A DNA stretch of 35,880 bases from Nostoc sp. LPT (lineage in GTDB: Bacteria; Cyanobacteriota; Cyanobacteriia; Cyanobacteriales; Nostocaceae). The notes beneath the pieces are model-generated. The model was not told where the DNA came from and ran no database searches. It was given only the letters and a program-made list of their open reading frames with translations. Position numbers and translations under genes: made by a program. This document shows, piece after piece, positions 19,307-26,717 of the stretch. Position 1 is the stretch's first letter. Each line of letters opens with the position of its first letter. The DNA lies in contig NZ_JABXKF010000004.1 in the NCBI RefSeq assembly GCF_017115165.1, positions 1 to 35,880 on the forward strand. Reading direction: 5' to 3'.

Positions 19307-20023
19307 CTAAGACTTTTGAACAAAGCGTCTTACTTTATCCACAGGTAAACTAAGAGCGCTTGCAACCTGTTCCACACTCAAGCCTAACTCCAATAATTTA
19401 GGTATTGCATCCTGTCGCGCTTGTTCTGCTTCTTTATGACTTAACAGTTTTCTCCCAGTTTGGGGGTTAAAAAACCGTAATTCTCCGTCAATCAATCTGA
19501 GGTCTAAACCCAATACTTCACTGTGAAAAGACGAGACACCATCGGGTAAAAAATTGGATGTAATGGGTTGATATTTGCCCTCAAATAAATAGGAACCCTT
19601 TAGTCGTGGGTTGAGGTAATCTCCGGTTGGGTCATACTGAAAATACTCTTGCACACCTAAAAGTGAATATTTCTTGGGTTTATCCTCTTCATCGTTTTCT
19701 TGGGTGCTTGCAGAAGTGATTTCCAAAATAAAATTAGGGACTTTACCCCCTTCTTCCCAAACCTTGTAGCTGACGCGCTTTTTCTTGTCTACCTCAAATA
19801 CCACAAAGACATCAGGAGCAACCACAGCGCTAGGAATGCCCTTTTTGTAGTAAACAAATAGATTCCCTGATACGTAAACATCATTTCGGTCTTGGAAATA
19901 AATGTCTAAGGCTTCTACAGCATAAATTAGATAATCCCGTGCTGGATCGCTCTCTGCCATTGGTTTACCATCAGAGCTGGGGTAGATAATTTCGGTCTTG
20001 AGCTGGTTAGCAGAAAGGGTCAT
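19307..20023 (-). CDS. Uma2 family (DUF820) restriction-endonuclease-fold protein
   Basis: About 238-aa Uma2 protein, a PD-(D/E)XK-like fold greatly expanded in cyanobacteria with unproven function. Visible landmarks are APDVFVVFEV (acidic metal residue), FILEITSAST (Glu), KKYSLLGVQEYFQYDPTGDYL and a C-terminal helical tail (IPKLLELGLSVEQVASALSLPVDKVRRFV) shared with the Uma2 gene at 30290. ATG 20023 gives the family N-terminus (MTLSANQLKTEIIYPSSDGKP). A longer in-frame start at 20086 would translate a dispersed repeat and is rejected. Confidence 0.85.
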   Translation of the reverse strand: MTLSANQLKTEIIYPSSDGKPMAESDPARDYLIYAVEALDIYFQDRNDVYVSGNLFVYYKKGIPSAVVAPDVFVVFEVDKKKRVSYKVWEEGGKVPNFILEITSASTQENDEEDKPKKYSLLGVQEYFQYDPTGDYLNPRLKGSYLFEGKYQPITSNFLPDGVSSFHSEVLGLDLRLIDGELRFFNPQTGRKLLSHKEAEQARQDAIPKLLELGLSVEQVASALSLPVDKVRRFVQKS

Positions 20024-20024
20024 G

Positions 20025-20079
20025 GTCGCTTCTCTCCGAGACGCTGCGCGTAGCTTGCTTCCCCAAAGGGGTACGCTCC
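20025..20079. repeat. dispersed palindromic repeat upstream of Uma2 gene
   Basis: The stretch runs CGCTTCTCTCCGAGACGCTG to CCCCAAAGGGGTACGCTCC. It contains the small stem CCCC-AAA-GGGG and the words GAGACGCTGCGCG and GTAGCTTGCTTCC typical of interspersed Nostoc repeats. It lies 2 bp before the Uma2 start on the minus strand, so it occupies the leader and ribosome-binding region. Confidence 0.5.
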
Positions 20080-20210
20080 AATTCAAAATAGGTTATAGGG
20101 CAAAGACTTTAACTCAACTGGAACTGATTTCAAAATAGCATTTTGTTCAAACTTCATTTTATGTCAGAGAACATTAGTATATTTGAAGAAAGACTTTATT
20201 AATCTTAATA

Positions 20211-21104
20211 ATGACTGTAACTACACAACAGCTTACAACCCAAGACGCCTTTGAGAAATTCTTTTGGACTTGGCAGGGCTACAAAATTCAGTACACTGTC
20301 ATGGGTACAGGACGCCCTTTGGTACTGGTTCACGGCTTTGGTGCTTCCATTGGACACTGGCGCAAGAATATCCCAGTCTTAGCTAATGCTGGCTACCAGG
20401 TATTTGCCATAGACCTTTTAGGTTTTGGTGGTTCCGATAAAGCGCTTATTGATTACAGTGTAGAAGTTTGGGTGGAACTGCTGAAAGATTTTTGTACAGC
20501 ACACATCCAGGAACCTGCTATATTTATTGGCAACTCCATTGGCGCACTTCTGAGCTTAATAGTACTGGTAGAACATCCAGAAATTGCTGCTGGCGGTATT
20601 TTAATTAACTCTGCGGGTGGTTTGAGTCATCGTCCCCACGAATTGAACCCGCCACTACGGATGGTGATGGCAACTTTTAATCGGTTTGTGCGATCGCAAA
20701 TTACAGGTAAATTGGTCTTTAACCGCATCCGCCAAAAAGCCCAAATTCGCCGGACTCTTTACCAAGTTTACCGAAACCGTGAAGCCGTCACCGATGAATT
20801 AGTCGATTTACTTTATATTCCCTCTTGCGACCCAGGAGCGCAACAAGTCTTCGCCTCCATTCTCACAGCTCCTCCTGGCCCCAGTCCAGAGGAACTTTTG
20901 CCGAAAGTAGAATGTCCTTTATTAGTAATTTGGGGTGCTGACGATCCCTGGACACCAATTACCGGGGCTAAGATTTACGAAAAGGCGCGGGAGAATGGCA
21001 AAGATATCAAAATTGTTCCCATTCCCAATGCCGGTCATTGTCCTCACGATGAGGTTCCAGATGTTGTCAATGCCCAGATTGTCGATTGGCTAGCGCAAAA
21101 GTAA
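20211..21104 (+). CDS. alpha/beta hydrolase
   Basis: 297-aa alpha/beta-hydrolase-fold enzyme. The oxyanion-hole motif HGFGAS is at 41-46, the nucleophile elbow G-N-S-I-G puts Ser at 109, the acid is probably Asp in WGADDPW (about 245) and the catalytic His is His276 in NAGHCPHD. The triad is complete. No signal peptide, so cytoplasmic. A relatively long cap region (about 135-215) is rich in Arg. Related cyanobacterial and plastid proteins are often annotated as esterases or pheophytinase-like hydrolases, but the substrate cannot be fixed from sequence. Confidence 0.9.
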   Translation: MTVTTQQLTTQDAFEKFFWTWQGYKIQYTVMGTGRPLVLVHGFGASIGHWRKNIPVLANAGYQVFAIDLLGFGGSDKALIDYSVEVWVELLKDFCTAHIQEPAIFIGNSIGALLSLIVLVEHPEIAAGGILINSAGGLSHRPHELNPPLRMVMATFNRFVRSQITGKLVFNRIRQKAQIRRTLYQVYRNREAVTDELVDLLYIPSCDPGAQQVFASILTAPPGPSPEELLPKVECPLLVIWGADDPWTPITGAKIYEKARENGKDIKIVPIPNAGHCPHDEVPDVVNAQIVDWLAQK

Positions 21105-21217
21105 TAATTTCGCCTTTCTGCCGATATGTATTAGCCCAAGCAAGGTAAAAATGGGGCTAACAATCTGGGTGAGTGGATCTTAATCTTTGAATTGCGCCTT
21201 GACAAAATCAAACTCGT

Positions 21218-22288
21218 ATGGTGTGTGAAATGGAGCTTGATGTGCGTAATGGAGATAAAAGGGTAATTCCCTTAAATCACCATCCAGATTTTTCAGAACT
21301 TGGCTATCAAGTCATCAGCGAACTAGGACGCAACCGAGAAGGGGGACGGATTACTTATCTAGCTAATATCCTCAACTCTAATCAACAGGTGGTAATTAAA
21401 GAGTTTTGTTTTGCTCGTGCAGGTGCTGATTTATCAGGTGTGAAAGCATATCAGCGCGAAATTGAAATCTTGCAGCAACTAAATCATTCCCGCATTCCTC
21501 GCTATATAGATTCCTTTGAAATGCCAGGGGCTTTTTATTTGGTACAGGAATATAAAAATGCCCCATCCTTGGGATTAAAACGCAGCTTTCATCCTGAAGA
21601 AATTAAGCAAATTGCTCTGTCAATCTTAGAAATTTTGGTTTATCTGCAAAAGCAACTTCCCCCAATTATTCATCGGGATATTAAGCCAGAGAATATTTTG
21701 GTTGATGAAGAACTAAATGCTTACCTGGTTGATTTTGGGTTGGCTAGAATACAGGGTGCGAAAGTAGCTCTGAGCAGCTTTATAGCCGGAACCCCAGGTT
21801 TTATGCCACCAGAAGAACAGTTTGGTTATTCTCTGACAGAGGCATCAGATTTATATAGTTTAGGAGTAACACTAATTTGCTTACTTACTAATACCCGTTC
21901 TGTTGAGATTGGCAAATTAATTGATGATAACTATCGCTTTAATTTCCAGCAATTAGTTCCTCAAATCAGTCCCCGTTTCCGATGGTGGTTGATGAAAATG
22001 GTGGAACGTAACCGAAAACGTCGCTATGCTAATGCGGCTATTGCTTTAAAAGCACTTGAGCCAATTGAGGTTGTTGGTAGTGCAACTGGGTTAGATAATT
22101 TCATCAGTACAATCAAACCTAGAAAACGAACCACTTTGTTGGGACTAGCTACTGTTGTTACATTAGCTGCGGTTGCAGGAACTTTGATGAGTTGTCAGCC
22201 TGGTAATACGGTTAGGCAATTGCTGGAAGCTAGAGAATGTCAAAGCTTGGATTTAAGCTCAAGTTGCCAAGAAAAAATCGGAAATTAA
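21218..22288 (+). CDS. Ser/Thr protein kinase (Hanks type) with C-terminal membrane anchor
   Basis: 356-aa eukaryotic-like kinase. A degenerate glycine-rich loop (ELGRNREGGRITY, 35-47), the ATP-binding Lys61 (VVIKEF), catalytic loop HRDIKPEN with Asp154, DFG at 172-174, and the activation/P+1 region GTPGFMPPEE are all present, so it should be active. A single hydrophobic segment at about 302-324 is followed by a short Cys-containing tail, placing the kinase domain in the cytoplasm. No sensor domain is fused. It is followed by a 28-bp palindrome and a 21-bp repeat array before the CHAT-AAA gene, so co-transcription with that gene is doubtful. Confidence 0.9.
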   Translation: MVCEMELDVRNGDKRVIPLNHHPDFSELGYQVISELGRNREGGRITYLANILNSNQQVVIKEFCFARAGADLSGVKAYQREIEILQQLNHSRIPRYIDSFEMPGAFYLVQEYKNAPSLGLKRSFHPEEIKQIALSILEILVYLQKQLPPIIHRDIKPENILVDEELNAYLVDFGLARIQGAKVALSSFIAGTPGFMPPEEQFGYSLTEASDLYSLGVTLICLLTNTRSVEIGKLIDDNYRFNFQQLVPQISPRFRWWLMKMVERNRKRRYANAAIALKALEPIEVVGSATGLDNFISTIKPRKRTTLLGLATVVTLAAVAGTLMSCQPGNTVRQLLEARECQSLDLSSSCQEKIGN

Positions 22289-22349
22289 GATTAATTAGGT
22301 TGCATCTGGCTAAGGATTACAGCAGTTTTCAATTGAATAGACTACACGC

Positions 22350-22377
22350 GTAGGGGCACAATATATTGTGCCCCTAC
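22350..22377. repeat. 28-bp perfect palindrome
   Basis: GTAGGGGCACAATA followed by its exact reverse complement TATTGTGCCCCTAC. It lies about 60 bp after the kinase stop, and the strand would fold into a 14-bp stem with almost no loop, giving cruciform or terminator-like structure without a T-run. Words of this GTAGGGGCAC type occur as dispersed repeats in cyanobacterial genomes. Confidence 0.65.
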
Positions 22378-22428
22378 AATTATGTATATTCCACGCTTGT
22401 AAAATTTGCTGGAATTTGCATGAGTATC

Positions 22429-22680
22429 AAAGGCTCATTAATGGAGTTCAAAGGCTCATTAATGGAGTTCAAAGGCTCATTAATGGAGTTCAAAGGCTCA
22501 TTAATGGAGTTCAAAGGCTCATTAATGGAGTTCAAAGGCTCATTAATGGAGCTAAAAGACTCATTAATGGAGTTCAAAGGCTCATTAATGGAGCTAAAAG
22601 ACTCATTAATGGAGTTCAAAGGCTCATTAATGGAGCTAAAAGACTCATTAATGAAGCGAAAAGGCTCGTTAACGGTAACG
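22429..22680. repeat. tandem array of twelve 21-bp units
   Basis: The unit AAAGGCTCATTAATGGAGTT(C) repeats about 12 times. The first five are essentially identical. From the sixth on, two variants alternate (GGAGTTCAAAGGC and GGAGCTAAAAGAC), forming a 42-bp higher-order unit, and the last copies degenerate. Each unit carries the palindrome CATTAATG. Because the period is a multiple of three, several frames on both strands stay open. An ATG at 22420 would give a roughly 90-aa protein of KGSLMEF heptads, but openness is forced by the period and there is no good ribosome-binding site, so I do not call a gene. The rest of 22289-22760 is non-coding. Confidence 0.85.
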
Positions 22681-22760
22681 TGCTATCAGTAATTGTCTAG
22701 TTATCTGCTGTAGTAAACTACATCTAAGTCAAAAGCCTGCATTTAATAGTTGATAGCGCT

Positions 22761-24401
22761 GTGAAAAAAATCCTGATTGTGTCAGCTAATCCCACAACGA
22801 CAGCCAAACTCCGCTTGGACGAGGAAGTAAGGGAAATTCAGTCAGGGTTGCAACGCTCTCGCAGCCGAGATAAGTTTGAACTGATTACTAAATGGGCGGT
22901 GCGGCCTGACGATTTGCGGCGTGCGCTTTTAGATCATAATCCTCATATCATCCATTTTTCTGGACATGGTGGAGGAAATCAAGGTTTAGCTTTGGAAAAT
23001 AATACAGGGCAAATGCAGCTGGTGAGTACAGAGTCACTGGCAAGGTTATTTAAGTTATTTAAAGACAAAGTTGAGTGTATATTATTAAATGCTTGTTATA
23101 GCGAGGTGCAAGCTGAGGCAATTTACCAACACATTAACTGCGTGGTTGGGATGAATCGGGCAATTGGCGATCGCGCGGCAATTAAATTCGCGGTAGGCTT
23201 TTATGATGCACTAGGCGCTGATAGGTCTTATGAGGATGCTTACGAGTTTGGCTGTAGCGCTATTGACTTAGAAAGTATTCCAGAGTCTTCGACCCCAGTG
23301 CTGAAAAGTCGGAACCATCCCCAAGGTAATATCTCTGCTAACGAAACTATTTCAGATACCGAGATAAAATCAGCAGTCTCCTTAGAAAATCCAGAAGGGC
23401 AGGTATCTCTAAACTCTGCTTTCTATGTCGAGCGATCGCCTCTTGAGGTAGACTGTTATGAAGCGATTCTTCAACCAGGGGCCTTAATTCGCATCAAAGC
23501 TCCCCGGCAGATGGGCAAAACTTCGCTGATGTCGCGGGTTCTCCATCATGCTAGTCAAAACGGTTATAAGACTGCACGTGTAAATTTCCAGTCAGCCGAT
23601 GCAGAATTTCTCGCTAATTTAGATCAGTTTTTACAGTGGTTCTGTGCCAGCATTACTTATGAACTGAATCTACCAGATAAGTTAGGCGAGTATTGGAAGG
23701 GTGTTTTAGGTAGCAAGAATAAATGTACAAATTACTTTCAACGGTATTTATTACCCGCCATTAATTGCCCTGTAGCTTTGGGTTTGGATGAAGTCGATGA
23801 AGTCTTCAAGCATCCCAAGATTGCGGCTGATTTTTTTGGATTACTACGAGCTTGGCATGAGCGGTCAAAGAATGAGACTGTTTGGAAAAATCTCCGGTTG
23901 GTGATTGTGCATTCTAAAGAAGTTTATATCCCACTCAATATAAATCAGTCGCCTTTTAATGTAGGTTTACCCATTGAGTTGCCAGACTTAAATCAAATAC
24001 AAGTACAAAACTTGGTACAGCTTCACAGCCTCAATTGGTCTAACTCACAAATTGAAGAATTAATGACACTGGTGGGTGGTCATCCTTATTTAGTGCGGGT
24101 AGCGCTTTATGAAATTGCCCGTGGTCGGATGACGCTGGAAAATCTGCAAAAAATCGCTGCAACTGAAGAAGGCCCTTACAGTGACCATTTACGCCGCCAT
24201 TGGCTGAATTTGCAAGAGGATGGAGAATTGCTAGCTGCGGTCAAACAAGTGATGATGGCAAATCGCGCCGTGGATGTAGGCACAACTCAAGCGTTTAAAC
24301 TCCGCAGTATGGGGTTAGTTAAGTTTCAAGGCAATGAAGTGATACCTCTGTGTGAATTGTATCGTCAATATTTTTGCGATCGCTTGGGGTTGAAAAATTA
24401 A
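22761..24401 (+). CDS. CHAT-protease domain fused to AAA_35 ATPase
   Basis: 546-aa two-part protein. Residues 1-170 form a caspase-like CHAT-type peptidase with the catalytic pair His69 (HFSGHG) and Cys112 (LLNACYS). After a linker (171-215), residues 216-500 are an AAA_35/STAND-like NTPase with a P-loop APRQMGKTS (247-255), Walker B LGLDEVDEV (341-348) and sensor-like region RLVIVHSKE, followed by a winged-helix-like end (LLAAVKQVMMANRAVD to RQYFCDRL). GTG is the start; no strong ribosome-binding site is seen. CHAT and related caspase-fold proteases linked to NTPases occur in bacterial conflict and programmed-death systems. The next gene, 65 bp on, is a small nuclease-fold protein, which fits such a setting by inference. 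Confidence 0.87.
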   Translation: MKKILIVSANPTTTAKLRLDEEVREIQSGLQRSRSRDKFELITKWAVRPDDLRRALLDHNPHIIHFSGHGGGNQGLALENNTGQMQLVSTESLARLFKLFKDKVECILLNACYSEVQAEAIYQHINCVVGMNRAIGDRAAIKFAVGFYDALGADRSYEDAYEFGCSAIDLESIPESSTPVLKSRNHPQGNISANETISDTEIKSAVSLENPEGQVSLNSAFYVERSPLEVDCYEAILQPGALIRIKAPRQMGKTSLMSRVLHHASQNGYKTARVNFQSADAEFLANLDQFLQWFCASITYELNLPDKLGEYWKGVLGSKNKCTNYFQRYLLPAINCPVALGLDEVDEVFKHPKIAADFFGLLRAWHERSKNETVWKNLRLVIVHSKEVYIPLNINQSPFNVGLPIELPDLNQIQVQNLVQLHSLNWSNSQIEELMTLVGGHPYLVRVALYEIARGRMTLENLQKIAATEEGPYSDHLRRHWLNLQEDGELLAAVKQVMMANRAVDVGTTQAFKLRSMGLVKFQGNEVIPLCELYRQYFCDRLGLKN

Positions 24402-24466
24402 AAAACTATATTAGGAGTGCAATAGAACTTTCATCTCCAATTAGCATTTAACAAAAAGGATTAACA

Positions 24467-25093
24467 ATGGTTCAATTTATTCAAGGAAGAGATATAACCT
24501 TAGCCCAACTCATCGATCAATTTGGTCTACAACTTGCAGACGACGAACATTTTTTTTCAGAGTGGCAGCAAGATTTACCTGAGTTGAGTGATTTAGAAAA
24601 GCAATCTCTCAACGAAGTAAAGGCAGAATATTTGCATCTATCGAAATATCCTATTTTAGAACCTGTAGTCAAAATGGTGGTGCTATCTCCAATATTGCGT
24701 CTAGCAGGTTTTTATCAACCGCCTTTCTACATCACGTCGGAACAAGAGGTCAGAATTTCTTCTGAAGACGAAGGCACAATTATTAGAGGACGTATTGATA
24801 TTTTGGTGTTCCATCCTCCACTTTGGGTTCTCGTAATTGAGGCAAAACGAGCAGATTACTCATTAGTGCCAGCAATTCCACAAGCATTGGCTTATATGTT
24901 GGCAGATGCAACTTCGGCTAAACCTGTTTTTGGGTTTATCACCAATGGTAGTGAATTTCAATTTATTAAGTTGACGAAACAGAGTACACCGAGATATGCC
25001 TTATCTTACACACTGTCGCTTAATCGTGGGGATGACTTATATACTGTCGTAAAAGTGTTAAAACATCTAGCTGGTTTAATTCGTAATTTGTAA
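24467..25093 (+). CDS. small PD-(D/E)XK nuclease-fold protein (HsdR N-terminal-like)
   Basis: 208-aa stand-alone protein resembling the nuclease domain of type I restriction subunit R. The core residues are in order: Asp111 (GRIDILVF), Glu125-x-Lys127 (VIEAKRAD) and a Gln139 in a helix (IPQALAYM) as in the motif QxxxY. This is a complete active-site set. There is no helicase, specificity or methylase partner nearby, so it is not a normal type I system. AAAAGGA precedes the ATG by 6 nt. It is on the same strand as the CHAT-AAA gene before it and the AAA_35-WD40 gene after it, and may share a transcript with the former. Confidence 0.82.
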   Translation: MVQFIQGRDITLAQLIDQFGLQLADDEHFFSEWQQDLPELSDLEKQSLNEVKAEYLHLSKYPILEPVVKMVVLSPILRLAGFYQPPFYITSEQEVRISSEDEGTIIRGRIDILVFHPPLWVLVIEAKRADYSLVPAIPQALAYMLADATSAKPVFGFITNGSEFQFIKLTKQSTPRYALSYTLSLNRGDDLYTVVKVLKHLAGLIRNL

Positions 25094-25105
25094 TTTGTAA
25101 TTATG

Positions 25106-25192
25106 ACCTCTCCCTGGTTTTACTACGTAAAACCGTCTCTCTCCGAATTGGAGAGGAATAGACTTGAACTTTAGTTCAAGGCAGGGAGAGGT
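25106..25192. repeat. 87-nt cloverleaf-like palindromic element
   Basis: Outer stem ACCTCTCCCT (25106-25115) / AGGGAGAGGT (25183-25192) encloses three hairpins: GGTTTTAC-TAC-GTAAAACC (25116-25134), CTCTCC-GAATT-GGAGAG (25139-25155) and CTTGAACT-TT-AGTTCAAG (25163-25180). All stems are perfect. This four-stem layout is not a tRNA (no T or anticodon-loop consensus). It starts 13 bp after the nuclease stop codon and is probably a mobile REP/MITE-type repeat, possibly also a transcript-end structure. Confidence 0.65.
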
Positions 25193-25234
25193 TTATTGAA
25201 CTCAGGTTGTATTTCATAATTTTGAATTTTGAGT

Positions 25235-25260
25235 CGCACCTTTGGTGCGCTGGAAGCGCA
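25235..25260. repeat. double mini-hairpin repeat before the AAA_35-WD40 gene
   Basis: GCACC-TTT-GGTGC and TGCGC-TGGAA-GCGCA overlap to make two mutually exclusive or adjacent hairpins, 20 bp before the ATG at 25281. This is a common dispersed cyanobacterial repeat form. An in-frame TTG start inside it is rejected for that reason. Confidence 0.45.
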
Positions 25261-25280
25261 ACTTAAATTTGGAATTGTTT

Positions 25281-26663
25281 ATGATCCAGTACCAATATCA
25301 AGTCGGTGGTAGTCTTCCTCAAAATGCACCAACTTATGTTAGACGGCAAGCTGACGATGACCTCTATGAAGGCTTGAAGGCTGGGGATTTTTGTTATGTC
25401 CTCAATTCCCGGCAGATGGGGAAATCTAGCTTGCGGGTGCAGGTAATGCAGCAGTTGCAAACTGAGGGATTTGCTTGTGCTGCTGTTGATATTACAGCTA
25501 TTGGAACGGCAGATATTACCCCAGAACAGTGGTATGCCGGGGTGATTGATACTCTGGTGGGAAGTTTGAATATTTATACAACTTTTGATTTAGATACTTG
25601 GTGGATTGATAACGGGTTGCTTTCACCAGTGCAGCACTTGAGCAAGTTTATTGAAACAATTTTATTAAAAACAATTACTGAAAATATTGTTATTTTTATT
25701 GATGAAATTGACAGCGTTCTGAGTCTTTCATTCAACTTGGATGACTTTTTTGCCGTTATCCGCGATTGTTATAACCGACGAGCAGACCATCCTGAATATA
25801 ACCGCCTCACCTTTGCTTTAATTGGCGTATCTACACCTTCAGATTTAATTCAAGACAAACGCCGGACACCTTTTAATATTGGACAGGCAATTGATTTAAC
25901 CGGCTTTCAACTGCAAGAGGCGCAACCCTTGGCGCAGGGTTTGGCAGAACTGGGTGATTCTCAAGAGGCAATGGCGGCGGTGCTGGATTGGACGGGAGGA
26001 CAGCCGTTTTTGACGCAAAAAGTTTGTAAGTTGTTAATTGAGGAATGCCCTGTAGAGACGCGATTTATGAGCCAGCGCGTTGCGGGGGTTTCCCCCGTTG
26101 TAGCGACTGGCGTCGCGTCTTGTGCAGACGAGGAGAAATCCCAAATTCAGGGGTTGGTGGCAGGGGTGGTAAGAAGGCGGATTATTGAGAATTGGGAGAC
26201 GCAAGATGAGCCGGAGCATTTGAAGACGATTCGTGACAGAATTTTGCAGAGTGGGGAACAGAGGACTGGGCGATTGTTGGGGTTGTATCAGCATTTGCAG
26301 CAGGGAGAGATAGTAGCTGATGATAGTCCTGAACAAACGCAACTGCGGTTGACGGGTTTGGTGGTGAAGCGGGAGGGGAAGCTGCAAATTTATAACCGTA
26401 TATATAAGGAGGTGTTTAAACAGGAATGGTGCAACAAGATTTTAGCAAAGTTGCGCCCTTACTCCGATACATTTAATGCCTGGGTAGAGTTTGAACGTCA
26501 AGATGAGTCGCGCTTGTTGCGGGGAAAGACTTTACACGATGCCCAAGAATGGGCAGTTGGTAAAAGTTTGAGTGATTTGGACTATCAGTTTTTAGCTGCT
26601 AGCCAAGAGTTGGAAAAGCGTGATGTGCAGAAAAGGCTGGAAGCAGAGGAACAGGCAAAGTAA
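25281..26663 (+). CDS. AAA_35 ATPase part of an interrupted AAA_35-WD40 gene
   Basis: 460 codons from ATG 25281 ([20 protein letters not shown], the usual family start) to a TAA. P-loop NSRQMGKSS at 42-50, Walker [11 protein letters not shown] at 138-147, and the family blocks [37 protein letters not shown] and YNRIYKEVF are present. A segment of about 25 residues ([20 protein letters not shown] onward) is encoded by an inserted palindromic repeat. The protein ends EEQAK-stop, but the same frame continues VLAEANHKANQQIR and then the membrane, coiled-coil and WD40 part, so this TAA most likely replaces a Gln codon. The ATPase half may still be made as a separate protein, but the full sensor protein cannot be without readthrough. 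Confidence 0.8.
   Translation: MIQYQYQVGGSLPQNAPTYVRRQADDDLYEGLKAGDFCYVLNSRQMGKSSLRVQVMQQLQTEGFACAAVDITAIGTADITPEQWYAGVIDTLVGSLNIYTTFDLDTWWIDNGLLSPVQHLSKFIETILLKTITENIVIFIDEIDSVLSLSFNLDDFFAVIRDCYNRRADHPEYNRLTFALIGVSTPSDLIQDKRRTPFNIGQAIDLTGFQLQEAQPLAQGLAELGDSQEAMAAVLDWTGGQPFLTQKVCKLLIEECPVETRFMSQRVAGVSPVVATGVASCADEEKSQIQGLVAGVVRRRIIENWETQDEPEHLKTIRDRILQSGEQRTGRLLGLYQHLQQGEIVADDSPEQTQLRLTGLVVKREGKLQIYNRIYKEVFKQEWCNKILAKLRPYSDTFNAWVEFERQDESRLLRGKTLHDAQEWAVGKSLSDLDYQFLAASQELEKRDVQKRLEAEEQAK
26051..26125. repeat. palindromic repeat inserted in frame within the AAA_35 gene
   Basis: Nested stems: AGACGCGA (26056-26063) / TCGCGTCT (26113-26120) outside and CGGGGG-TTT-CCCCCG (26083-26097) inside, with CCAGCGC / GCGACTGG partly pairing between. 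The words match dispersed cyanobacterial repeats (TGTAGAGACGCGA). The insertion keeps the reading frame and adds about 25 residues between the conserved CKLLIE and IIENW blocks of the ATPase. Confidence 0.6.
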
Positions 26664-26717
26664 GTTTTAGCAGAGGCGAACCACAAAGCTAATCAACAGA
26701 TTCGTATTGGCTCTGTA

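Noticed and set aside
22366..22700. Open frames of KGSLMEF, QRLINGV or NSINEPL heptads on both strands
   Set aside because: A 21-bp period keeps many frames open automatically; no frame has a convincing start signal.
24467..25093. Type I restriction-modification system
   Set aside because: Only the nuclease-like domain is present; no HsdM, HsdS or helicase part is nearby.
25106..25192. tRNA gene
   Set aside because: Cloverleaf shape only; no TTC loop, D-loop GG, or anticodon-arm consensus, and arm lengths do not fit.
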